In this document: positions 37,183-47,276 of the stretch, piece after piece
Layout of the letters: each line of letters begins with the position of its first letter
Position numbering within the stretch: position 1 is the first letter of the stretch
NCBI GenBank assembly: GCA_014323785.1
Contig: JACONJ010000043.1
Span: 38,388-102,387 of the forward strand
Direction: 5' to 3'
Origin: Paracoccaceae bacterium
GTDB taxonomy: Bacteria; Pseudomonadota; Alphaproteobacteria; Rhodobacterales; Rhodobacteraceae
Length of the DNA: 64,000 nt
Notes under the pieces: model-generated
Database searches by the model: none
The model's input: only the letters and a program-made list of their open reading frames with translations
Told to the model about the DNA's origin: nothing
Made by a program: the position numbers and the translations under genes

Positions 37183-38847
37183 TCACCCCCGGCTGTCGTC
37201 CCGCCAGCGGTTCACAATCGGATAGCGGCGATCAAGCCAGAAGGCGCGTTCGGTCAGGCGCACACCGGGGGCGGACTGAAAGCGCTTATATTCGCTGATA
37301 TAGATCAGATTCTCCACCATTTTCACCATCGCCCGATCATGCCCCTTGGACACGCAATCGGCAACGCTGGCATCCTTGTCGATCAGCATCTCCAGAATGT
37401 CATCCAGCACCTCATAGGGGGGCAGGCTGTCCTGATCCTTTTGGTTTTCGCGCAGCTCCGCCGTGGGCGGTTTGGTAATCACACCAGGCGGAATAACCTC
37501 TCCCTCCGGGCCCTTCATCCAAGGGCGGTGGTGTGCGTTGCGCCAGCGGCATGTCCTGAACACGCGGGTTTTGTAGAGATCCTTGATCGGGTTATAGCCC
37601 CCCGCCATGTCGCCATAGATGGTGGCGTAGCCCACCGCGACTTCGGATTTATTGCCAGTGGTCAGCAGCAGTTCCCCGAACTTGTTGCTGAGTGCCATAA
37701 GGGCCACGCCGCGCAGGCGCGACTGGATGTTCTCCTCGGCAATACCGGGTTTGGTGCCGTTGAACAGGGGGGCCAGTGCCTCGGTCACCGCGGCACGGGC
37801 CCCGGTGATTGGGACGGTATCCAGCCGTATGCCCAAACGCCCGGCGACATCGGCGGCATCGTTCAGCGAGGTTCGGGATGTGTATTCCGAGGGCAGCATC
37901 ACGCAGCGCACATTCCACGGCCCAAGTGCATCCGCCGCAATTGCCGCCACCAGTGCCGAGTCGACCCCACCCGACAGGCCCATGACAGCCCTGGAAAATC
38001 CGGATTTCGCCAGGTAGTCCCGTGTGGCTTCCACCATAACGCGATAATCGGCTTCCCATTCATCAGGCAGGGTGGCGTGCTCCCCGTCAACGGTGCGCCA
38101 GCCCCCCGCCGTGCGGGTGAAATCCACGTGGAACAGGCCCTCTTCAAACGCGGGCATCTGGTGGGTCAGCACACCGCCGGGGTTCAAAACGAAACTTGAC
38201 CCGTCAAAAACCTGATCATCTTGGCCCCCCAGAAGGTTCAGGTAAACCAAGGGCAGTCCGGTTTCGGCCACGCGGCTGACCATCAGCCTCTGCCTAAGCG
38301 TGACCTTACCCCGATGATAGGGGGAGCCATTGGGAACCAACAGCATCCCGGCCCCGGCCCCCGCCAGGGTTTCGGTGATATTCTTGAACCAGGCATCCTC
38401 GCAAATCGGCACACCGATGCGCAGCGGTCCAACCCGCACCGGACCCGTGAAGGTGCCCGTGTGATAGTAGCGCTTCTCGTCAAAGACATTGGAATTCGGC
38501 AGGTGGTGTTTCAGAACCCGGTCGATGATCCGACCGTCCCGGAGAATAAAATAGGCATTGAAGAGCTTGTCCGCGCCCGGCATGGGCCCACCGATCCCGA
38601 TGGCCGGGCCGTCGGCGCAATCGGTGGCCAGTCTTTGCAGTACCTGCTGCACATCTGCTGCAAAGGCGGGTTTGCGCACCAAATCCTGCAACTGGTAGCC
38701 GGTGATGAACATTTCAGGCAGGGCCAGCATATCCGCGCCCGCGGCCTTTGCCCCGGCCCAAGCCATGCGGGCCTGTTCGGCGTTGCGCTCCAGATCGCCC
38801 AGGGTGGGGTTCAGCTGCGCCAGGGTCATACGAAAATTGCCGGCCAT
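37183..38847 (-). CDS. nadE: NAD+ synthase, glutamine-hydrolysing
   Basis: 554 aa; nitrilase-like N-terminus plus GLSGGVDSALVAAIAADALG; NPIKDLYKTRVF. Confidence 0.95.
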   Translation of the reverse strand: MAGNFRMTLAQLNPTLGDLERNAEQARMAWAGAKAAGADMLALPEMFITGYQLQDLVRKPAFAADVQQVLQRLATDCADGPAIGIGGPMPGADKLFNAYFILRDGRIIDRVLKHHLPNSNVFDEKRYYHTGTFTGPVRVGPLRIGVPICEDAWFKNITETLAGAGAGMLLVPNGSPYHRGKVTLRQRLMVSRVAETGLPLVYLNLLGGQDDQVFDGSSFVLNPGGVLTHQMPAFEEGLFHVDFTRTAGGWRTVDGEHATLPDEWEADYRVMVEATRDYLAKSGFSRAVMGLSGGVDSALVAAIAADALGPWNVRCVMLPSEYTSRTSLNDAADVAGRLGIRLDTVPITGARAAVTEALAPLFNGTKPGIAEENIQSRLRGVALMALSNKFGELLLTTGNKSEVAVGYATIYGDMAGGYNPIKDLYKTRVFRTCRWRNAHHRPWMKGPEGEVIPPGVITKPPTAELRENQKDQDSLPPYEVLDDILEMLIDKDASVADCVSKGHDRAMVKMVENLIYISEYKRFQSAPGVRLTERAFWLDRRYPIVNRWRDDSRG

Positions 38848-39218
38848 GGGGTTCAGGCTTTCGACAGTTGCGCAGGCTAAGGTTTAGCAGATCGCCGCGC
38901 TGCGCCAAGTGTATAATGGTGCGAAATAAAACCGGAAGCACCGTCGTGCGGGGGGAGCGAATCGCCTTGGGTTGCCCCCCGGACAGGGGCGGAACGCAGT
39001 CGAATCAGCCGTATCGACTCAATTGTGCCAATTTGGTAATTTGCCCCCCTTGAACCCCTCGGTGCAGACAGAAAATCAGTGCTCGGCCCCCCCTTAACAC
39101 CTAATTTGCCGAAAAGTCAGAACGCATAAACGCTTGTAATCCTTATGCTTTTTCTTATATCTTCATTGACCAGCTGACTTTGTATTTGTAAAGTGAGGGG
39201 GAGCTATGTGGACTTGAA

Positions 39219-39740
39219 GTGCGGCAATGCCGCCTGCCCAAACCAGACGGCACCTACAACTGCAAACGGATCAGTAATCATAGTGACCGCCACAACCGGC
39301 TGGACAAAGGCGAAATTCGCACCGGCATGGACGGCGATGACGTCCTGTGTAGCAACGCAAGGAATGACTCCCTCCACGGTTACGAAGGCGATGATCGTCT
39401 GGTGGGAGGGCGCGGAGATGATCTCATGTGGGGAGATTTGGGGGCGGGCGAGTTCGCTGATACTTACGTCTTTCATGATGGTAACGGCAACGACACCATC
39501 GCTGATTTCGACGTTGATGAGGATGTGATCCGCTTTCGGGGCGATGGCACACTGGACGGTTTCGACGACCTCACCTTCACCGAAATTACCACTGACCCCG
39601 ATAGGCCCTGGCGCAGTTTCACATCCACACTTGTCACTTGGGGCGATGGTGAGAACAGCATCTTCATTCAAAACCCGTTCTTTGGCAGAGCCGACATCTC
39701 TCCGCATGACCTTTCGGCGGATGACTTTATCGTTGGCTAA
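39219..39740 (+). CDS. Short RTX-like calcium-binding repeat protein (GTG start)
   Basis: 173 aa; GMDGDDVLCSNARNDSLHGYEGDDRLVGGRGDDLMWGD ... DTYVFHDGNGNDTIADFDVDEDVIRF. Confidence 0.75.
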   Translation: MRQCRLPKPDGTYNCKRISNHSDRHNRLDKGEIRTGMDGDDVLCSNARNDSLHGYEGDDRLVGGRGDDLMWGDLGAGEFADTYVFHDGNGNDTIADFDVDEDVIRFRGDGTLDGFDDLTFTEITTDPDRPWRSFTSTLVTWGDGENSIFIQNPFFGRADISPHDLSADDFIVG

Positions 39741-39805
39741 GCCGGGGATGTGCAACTTGTGTATCCCCCCGCAGGTGCGCGGGGGGAACCGCAAGTCAGC
39801 AGAGG

Positions 39806-39825
39806 GGCCACCCGTCAGGGTGGCC
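39806..39825 (+). terminator. Terminator after short RTX gene
   Basis: GGCCACCC-GTCA-GGGTGGCC followed by TTTGTTTT. Confidence 0.8.
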
Positions 39826-39908
39826 TTTGTTTTCCTGTACGGGGGGAACAGCCGCACGGCACAAGGGGGCAAGGAACCCCGTCGCCAAATAAACAAAGGC
39901 AGAACAGC

Positions 39909-40030
39909 GGCCAGTATCGCGGGGTGTTCCCCGATGGCTCGGTCTACGAAGGTCGCTTCGCCGTGGGCCATCCCGAAGGACACCACGACAGAATCCGCCC
40001 CGGTGGTGGAGTGGTGTGCCGCCCCGGTCA
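39909..40030 (+). pseudogene. MORN-repeat gene fragment
   Basis: In-frame GQYRGVFPDGSVYEGRFAVGHPEGHHDRI, then the repeat pattern breaks down; no full-length ORF. Confidence 0.5.
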
Positions 40031-40101
40031 GACAAAAGAAAGGCGACCAGGCACCTGAAAGCCCCAGCCGCTTTAACTTTTGCGGGCGGGACAGTGCCGG
40101 G

Positions 40102-42171
40102 TTAGTCGGCGATCAGCCCCATGCTTTCCAGTTTCAAAAGCACCTGCTGTGCGCAGTAATCCACCTCGGTTCCCTCGGTGTCAACGACTAATTCGGCATT
40201 CTCTGGCACTTCATAGGGATCCGAGATACCGGTGAACTCCTTGATCTTGCCTTCCCGTGCCAGTTTGTAGAGGCCCTTGCGATCCCGGCGTTCGCATTCC
40301 TCGACACTGGTGGCGACATGCACCTCTACAAAGGCACCATAGGACTCGATCATCTCACGCACTGCACGGCGGGTGGCCAGATAGGGCGCGATCAGTGCAC
40401 AAATCGCGATTCCGCCGTTCTTGGTGATTTCCGAGGCGACATAGCCGATGCGGCGAATGTTGATGTCGCGGTGATCCTTGGAAAACCCGAGCTCAGAGGA
40501 AAGATACTTACGCACCACATCGCCATCAAGCAGCGTTACCGGACGGCCACCCATTTCCATCAGCTTGACCACGAGCGCATTGGCGATGGTCGATTTACCG
40601 GACCCCGACAGGCCCGTGAAGAACACTGTAAAGCCCTGTTGAGAGCGTGGCGGGCGGGTGCGGCGCAACTCGGCCACCACATCAGGGAAAGAGAACCATT
40701 CGGGAATATCCAGCCCTTCGGCCAGACGGCGGCGCAATTCAGTGCCTGAAATGTTCAGAACGTTCGTACCCTCGGCCACCTCGTCCGCGAGCTGATACCC
40801 GGCGCGTTCCTGGACATAGACCATGTGTTTGAACGGCACCATCTTGATGCCGATCTCGTCCTCATACTGTTTGAACATCTCTTGCGCGCCATAAGGCTCG
40901 TAGAAATCATCACCTTGGGAATTCTTGCCCGGTCCCGCATGATCGCGGCCCACGATGAAATGGGTGCAGCCGTGATTCTTGCGGATCAGCCCGTGCCAGA
41001 CTGCCTCTCGCGGGCCGGCCATGCGCATCGCCAGGTTCAGCAGGCTCATCGTTGTGGTGGCAGAGGGGTATTGATCCAGCACTGCCTCATAGCAGCGCAC
41101 GCGGGTGAAATGGTCGATATCACCCGGTTTGGTCATCCCCACGATCGGGTGAATTAGCAGATTTGCCTGTACCTCTCTTGCGGCACGAAAGGTGAGTTCC
41201 TGATGTGCGCGGTGCAGGGGGTTCCTGGTTTGGAACGCCACAACCCGTTGCCAGCCAAGTTTGCGGAAATAGGTGCGCAATTCGTTCGGCGTATCACGCC
41301 GTGCGCGGAAATCATAATGCACCGGCTGCTGAATGCCAGTAAGCGCACCGCCCAGATAAACCGGACCGGCAATATGATGCAAGTAATTGCCGCCCGGATG
41401 CGCGATATCATCGGCACCAAAGACCATCTTTGCCTCATGCGCCTTGTCCGGCACGTATTTGTCGCTGATCGAGAGTATGGCGAGGATCACGCCCTCCTGA
41501 TTGCGCAGCGCGATGTCTTGGCCCGGTTCCACACTATCGGCGAAATCCTGGTCGACATCAAGCGTGATCGGTATCGGCCAGAGCGTACCATCGGCCAGGC
41601 GCATGGTCTCAACGACGCTGGTGTAATCATCCTGGCCCAGGAAACCCTTCAGCGGATTGAAACCGCCATTCATCAGGAGTTCCAGGTCGCAGATTTGACG
41701 GAGCGTCAGGTTCCAGGAGGGCAGGTCCGCGGCCTCGATCTTCAGCTTCTGCGCGGAATCGAAGGAAACATAGAGTTCCGGGATAGGGGTAAGGTTTGGC
41801 TGCATCGTCACTGTCCTGTTCTTGGTCGGGTTAAATCCGCTTGCCGCGCCAGTCAGCTCGGCATGCAGTGCATCATATTCCACACGCTTGCGGGCAAGAA
41901 ACCGATCCGTCAGGCGTATCTTCTCGGCGACACCTCGTGCTGTCAGCGCATAGGAAAAACGCTGGCGTCGATCTGACCCTGCGCGGGCGGACACACTTAC
42001 AAGTCCGGCCCGGACCATCGCCCGCACCAGCGCGTTCAGGTGGCCAAGGCTGACCCCAATTGCCTTGGCGGTGGCCCGCTGAGAGGCACCAGGCGCGGTG
42101 TCCAGCTGCAGCAACAGACGAATCAGCAGATCATTATCCGGCAGTAAGGAAGAAGGCGCACGGGCGTTCAT
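40102..42171 (-). CDS. MarR/EPS-associated-type winged-helix domain in one frame with bifunctional sulfate adenylyltransferase/adenylylsulfate kinase
   Basis: ASQRATAKAIGVSLGHLNALVRAMVRAGLV...ALTARGVAEKIRLTDRFLARKRVEYDAL, then MQPNLTPIPELYVSFDSAQKLK...QTRNPLHRAHQE...GLSGSGKSTIANAL; no stop between. Start set at MNARAPSS; supplied ORF starts at 42210. Confidence 0.85.
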   Translation of the reverse strand: MNARAPSSLLPDNDLLIRLLLQLDTAPGASQRATAKAIGVSLGHLNALVRAMVRAGLVSVSARAGSDRRQRFSYALTARGVAEKIRLTDRFLARKRVEYDALHAELTGAASGFNPTKNRTVTMQPNLTPIPELYVSFDSAQKLKIEAADLPSWNLTLRQICDLELLMNGGFNPLKGFLGQDDYTSVVETMRLADGTLWPIPITLDVDQDFADSVEPGQDIALRNQEGVILAILSISDKYVPDKAHEAKMVFGADDIAHPGGNYLHHIAGPVYLGGALTGIQQPVHYDFRARRDTPNELRTYFRKLGWQRVVAFQTRNPLHRAHQELTFRAAREVQANLLIHPIVGMTKPGDIDHFTRVRCYEAVLDQYPSATTTMSLLNLAMRMAGPREAVWHGLIRKNHGCTHFIVGRDHAGPGKNSQGDDFYEPYGAQEMFKQYEDEIGIKMVPFKHMVYVQERAGYQLADEVAEGTNVLNISGTELRRRLAEGLDIPEWFSFPDVVAELRRTRPPRSQQGFTVFFTGLSGSGKSTIANALVVKLMEMGGRPVTLLDGDVVRKYLSSELGFSKDHRDINIRRIGYVASEITKNGGIAICALIAPYLATRRAVREMIESYGAFVEVHVATSVEECERRDRKGLYKLAREGKIKEFTGISDPYEVPENAELVVDTEGTEVDYCAQQVLLKLESMGLIAD

Positions 42172-42193
42172 GAAAGGTTTCTTGCCAAAAGTG

Positions 42194-42209
42194 TGTTCAC
42201 GAATGAACA
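42194..42209. promoter_or_regulatory. Candidate operator: perfect inverted repeat TGTTCA-CGAA-TGAACA
   Basis: 6-bp perfect arms, 23-38 bp upstream of the preferred start of the MarR-Sat/CysC ORF. Confidence 0.55.
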
Positions 42210-42348
42210 TATCCCGTATTTCATGCCTAAGGAACAGGGGAAATGCGCCACGAAAAAATTCAACCTATTTCGCAAGCGTGGCATTTTGACCACTTGACCA
42301 CACCACGGCCATACCTGCGAATCATGGCGGGTAAAGCGGTTGCGTGGC

Positions 42349-43362
<1,014 letters not shown>

Positions 43363-43728
43363 TCAGTGATCGTGTTAACCCTGATATAGGCCTGCGGGAC
43401 TGGAACAGAAAGGGGCGCACGTTTGAGCGGCCCCACTGTCCGGGGAGAAAGCGACCACACCCCTGCCTGTCTGGGCCGCTTGCGAATCTGTCCTGCCTGT
43501 TCCATATATTGCGCAGACATCCCGCTTGCGGGTCAGATTGCAAAACCGCGTAAAGGGGCCGGATCAGATGCCAAGTATCGGGCTCAATCCGATTGACAGG
43601 ATGATTCTGCCCAGGATTCATATCTATGGGTGGATAAATGGCTTGGATCGATCCCGGCGCGTTGGTATTTCGGCTCCGCCCTGCCTGCGCCGCGTGCGTA
43701 CACTGGCGGTGCACTCGAGCCAGGGCGC

Positions 43729-45384
43729 ATGACCACCCCCACCGCCCCTCCCCCGGCGGATTGCAGGCGACCTAGCTTACCGCACAAAAGGGCACAAAAG
43801 GCGGGGGACTTGGCCGCGTCCCGGCGCGGCTATCAGAATATCCTTGCGCAGCAGGCGCGACCTGAGCCCATGTTTCAACTGGGTTGCATCGCGCAGCAGG
43901 AGGGCAACCTTGCCCAGGCGGCGAAATGGTTTCGCCAGGCGATCAAGCTGAACCCATCCGAGCCTGCGCTTTGGCGCGCCCTGGCCAGCATTACCAAAGG
44001 TGGCGCACGAGACAAGCTGCGGCGACAGGCCGGGGCGGTTGGCATCACCTTACCCTCGGAAGCGGATGAGCTGGTGGCGAAGGGCGATGAGCGGATTGCC
44101 CAAGGAGATAGGGCCGGGGCGACGCATGCCTATCGTGCTGCGATCAAGGCAGGTGGCAAGCCAGTGGCCATCCTGACCCATATGGGCCAGAAATTGGCCG
44201 GTATCAATGCTTTTTATGACGCCCTTCGCGCCCTGGAAAAGGCAGTGCAGCTGGCCCCCACCATGACTTCACCGCGTCTGGCCCGCGCCACCCTGAAGCA
44301 GACCATGGGCATGTTGGAGGATGCCGGGGCGGAGTTGCGCGACCTCCTTACCATAGCACCCGGGAATGGAGCCGCGTGGCTTGCCCTGATCCGCGGACAA
44401 CGGCAAAACCCGGGATCGGCGGATATGGCCGCGCTGGAAGAACAATGGGCCAAAGGCATCGCGGATCCCGAGGCGAAACGGCTGACCTCTTATGCGCTGG
44501 CCAAGGGGCTGGAGGACCAGGGCCGCGATGCCAAAGTCTTCGCCCATCTTGATCGCGCCAATGCCATGACGGCCCGGCGGTTTCCCTATAGTTTCGACAG
44601 AGATCTCAAGACCGCCCGCCGGCGGCTTGCCCTGGCCGACACCGGAGTTTTCGATGGCCACGACGGCCCCGCACCGATTTTTGTGGTGGGCCTGCCCCGG
44701 TCGGGCACGACGCTTCTGGAAACCATGCTCGCGGCCCACCCGAATGTCACGCCGGGGGGGGAGCTGGGCCTGTTCACGCGCACGGTCACCCCTTTGGCGG
44801 ATCAGAATCCTGTGCCGGATGCCGCAGCCTGGCAGCGTGCGGGCGCAGAATGGATGCGGTTAGCATCGGCCCGGACGGGAAACCCGGCGAAAAGTACCCG
44901 CATCACCGATAAGTCGATCTCTACTTTTTCCATCATGGGCCCTGTTGCTCGCGCTCTGCCCAGGGCGAAATTTGTTCTCCTTGGGCGGGACCAGCGGGAT
45001 ATCGGCTTTTCAATCTATAAGAATCACTTCCCTGACGGGCAGCACCGCTATGCCAGCAACTTGCGAGAGATCGGGCGCTACATCCGCCTGTTCGAGGCGG
45101 TGACAACGGCCTGGACAGCACGATTGCCCGGCCGGGTCCACAGCCTGAGCTATGAGGCACTGATCGACGCGCCCGAGGCCACCATGCGCGCGTGTTTGGC
45201 ATTCTGCGATCTACCGTGGGAACCAGCCTGTGCCTCGCCCGAGGGCAGCCACCGCGCAATCAAGACATTAAGCGTGGCGCAAGCACGGCAACCAATCACC
45301 TGCGGGTCGGTGGCCCGTTGGCGGCGGTTCAAGGCCAGATTGCAGCCGCTGATCGAGGCACTTGAGACAGACATCGCACTTTAG
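43729..45384 (+). CDS. TPR-containing sulfotransferase
   Basis: N-terminal TPR (AQAAKWFRQAIKLNPSEPALWRALA) and PIFVVGLPRSGTTLLETMLAAHPNV PAPS-binding motif. Confidence 0.92.
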   Translation: MTTPTAPPPADCRRPSLPHKRAQKAGDLAASRRGYQNILAQQARPEPMFQLGCIAQQEGNLAQAAKWFRQAIKLNPSEPALWRALASITKGGARDKLRRQAGAVGITLPSEADELVAKGDERIAQGDRAGATHAYRAAIKAGGKPVAILTHMGQKLAGINAFYDALRALEKAVQLAPTMTSPRLARATLKQTMGMLEDAGAELRDLLTIAPGNGAAWLALIRGQRQNPGSADMAALEEQWAKGIADPEAKRLTSYALAKGLEDQGRDAKVFAHLDRANAMTARRFPYSFDRDLKTARRRLALADTGVFDGHDGPAPIFVVGLPRSGTTLLETMLAAHPNVTPGGELGLFTRTVTPLADQNPVPDAAAWQRAGAEWMRLASARTGNPAKSTRITDKSISTFSIMGPVARALPRAKFVLLGRDQRDIGFSIYKNHFPDGQHRYASNLREIGRYIRLFEAVTTAWTARLPGRVHSLSYEALIDAPEATMRACLAFCDLPWEPACASPEGSHRAIKTLSVAQARQPITCGSVARWRRFKARLQPLIEALETDIAL

Positions 45385-45536
45385 CCCAACCCCAAGACGC
45401 GAACAGGGCGACCGCCCTGACCACCCCTTTCGCAAGTATGCCGCCTGGGCTGTCCAACCGGCCCACGACATCGCATCAGGCCTCTCCCCTGACCTGCCCC
45501 CCGCCCGCTGCGGTGCATCAACGGAAGGAATAAGGC

Positions 45537-45725
45537 ATGACCATGATCGGCCCAAAGGCGGCAAGTGTGGAAATACGGGGGATATGCAAGCTCAAGGGCG
45601 ATGCCGTGCGGGCCGGAGACAACCGCACGAGGGGCGAGCATAAAGAAGGGAGGGAAAAACCGGTTTCGGCTGTTTCCCTTCCGCGTCCACTAATTTTGCG
45701 CCCCTACACCCGTCCCCGTCTTTAG
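45537..45725 (+). pseudogene. Possible 5' fragment of an ABC-transporter ATPase gene
   Basis: MTMIGPKAASVEIRGICKLKGDAVRAGDN resembles the N-terminus of polyamine/iron-type ABC ATPases; no Walker A follows. Confidence 0.3.
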
Positions 45726-45949
45726 TGGACGCTGACCGGTGTGCAGTCATGTTGCCGTGCCACCATGAAAGCCAGGTTGCGGTTCTTCACCAGGGCCAGT
45801 TGCTCTCCGGTTTCGCTGCCGATGGCATAAAGCGTATCCAGCCCCCGGGCCTGTTTGCGCACATCGCGCGGCAGGTTCGCTACTGCGACCTTGCGGATAT
45901 AGACGATCGGCGGTCCATTGGTTTTGGTAGTATCGTCCTGTTCATGCAT
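45722..45949 (-). CDS. DUF1150 family protein
   Basis: IVYIRKVAVANLPRDVRKQARGLDTLYAIGSETGEQLALVKNRNLAFMVARQHDCTPVSVH. Confidence 0.85.
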   Translation of the reverse strand: MHEQDDTTKTNGPPIVYIRKVAVANLPRDVRKQARGLDTLYAIGSETGEQLALVKNRNLAFMVARQHDCTPVSVH

Positions 45950-46276
45950 CGCTCTGACCTTCCGGTTTTGATCGTGATCGTTTTGCACAACGCTGTCGGG
46001 CAGAACGCGGGCAAGATCGACATGCAGCAGCCCGTGTTCCATCAGGTGCGCCTATCACCTCAATCCCTTCGGTCACGACAAAGCCGCACTTCATGGCAGA
46101 TACTCCTCGGTGAAGCCAGCCACGACCAAAGCGATGCGAAAGGCGTTTTCACCTCGCTGTTCGATATTACAGGGCGGGTATCCACCATGTCCGGATTTCG
46201 CCGTGCACTCTACCAAACACTCTAACTGGTCAGAACCCAGCAAGAACGGGTACGACCCAAGGGGTAATTTTGTCAT
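45950..46276 (-). pseudogene. Hsp20 small heat-shock protein pseudogene (internal deletion and frameshift)
   Basis: MTKLPLGSYPFLLGSDQLECLVECTAKSGHGGYPPCNIEQRGENAFRIALVVAGFTEEYLP(stop), then GFVVTEGIEVIGA, then shifted frame LMEHGLLHVDLARVLPDSVVQ. Confidence 0.85.
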
Positions 46277-46664
46277 CCGGCACATCCCTGCAAGACAAAG
46301 CGATCTGCAATCCCGGGCCCCACATTCAGCACCCCGTTGGAATGGAAGATGGGGTACAGTGCCGTGGAATGCAAGGGGGCCGGTCCCTGCAATGCGCGCT
46401 TTTGCAGCCAGGTTAGGGTGGAAGATGCGAATCACCACGAGCAGCGAGCAAAGGAGAACACGGTGAAAACGTTAATTATTGTATCACAGCTGGCGGATGT
46501 TCTTAGGGGCGTTTTAAGATTTTTAATCGGCACGTATGGGATGGCGGAAGAGCCTCCGGCTTATTTGAGGTGCCAATATCTTTCGCTGTTCGCTGTCCCA
46601 GGATCAGCTTCCTGCGCATAACGCGCACCCAGGACAGAGCGGGCTTTTAGCCGTCATTCCGTTC

Positions 46665-47276
46665 TTATGGAGCTATCCCGATCAGCACCAGTGGCACGGC
46701 CGGACTACCCCTGCCCTGTCTGATCAGGTTGTAGAGTTTCCCTTCGTAATATCCCGGGCCGGATGACATTTCGACCTGAAGTGCCTTCATGGGTAGAATT
46801 TCAATTCCCAAGTCAATCACGTCACCGACAAAAAACGCCATATGTTTCACGAAAAGATCAAAAGAGATAAACGCATATTTGCCAAATTGCACTTCGACTG
46901 CCACGCGCTCTTTCACGAAATCGGTCTGGTTGTAAGAATAGATCGGATTTCCGCCACCCGCCTCAATCTCTTCTTTCTGCCGGGTTACGTCCATCGTTAT
47001 GGTTTTCCGGATCAGTTTCGCATCTTGCGTGACCCAATAGGAGGTTCTGGACTCCGACCATCCACGTGCCTGAAATTCTGCGCCTATCTCTTTGTTCATC
47101 TCAATTGGTGCATACAGCATCATGCCCGCCCTGGTTTTTTCTTTGGAAACCTTGGTTTTAAACTGCGTTACATCAACGCTGGTAATCACCTGCTGAATCT
47201 CATCCCACAGCACAGGCTTGTGAACCATAAGATACTCAAGACCATTCAGGTGTGAATAATGTTCAACAATCCGCAT
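46665..47276 (-). CDS. Type II restriction endonuclease, BstYI/BglII-like
   Basis: 203 aa MRIVEHYSHLNGLEYLMVHKPVLWDEIQQ...SYNQTDFVKERVAVEVQFGKYAFISFDLFVKHMAF...ILPMKALQVEMSSG; resembles BstYI as recalled. Confidence 0.88.
   Translation of the reverse strand: MRIVEHYSHLNGLEYLMVHKPVLWDEIQQVITSVDVTQFKTKVSKEKTRAGMMLYAPIEMNKEIGAEFQARGWSESRTSYWVTQDAKLIRKTITMDVTRQKEEIEAGGGNPIYSYNQTDFVKERVAVEVQFGKYAFISFDLFVKHMAFFVGDVIDLGIEILPMKALQVEMSSGPGYYEGKLYNLIRQGRGSPAVPLVLIGIAP

Noticed and set aside
46465-46621. Plus-strand frame VKTLIIVSQLADVLRGVLRFLIGTYGMAEEPPAYLRC
   Set aside because: No recognisable family or support; likely spacer between hsp20 remnant and the RM genes
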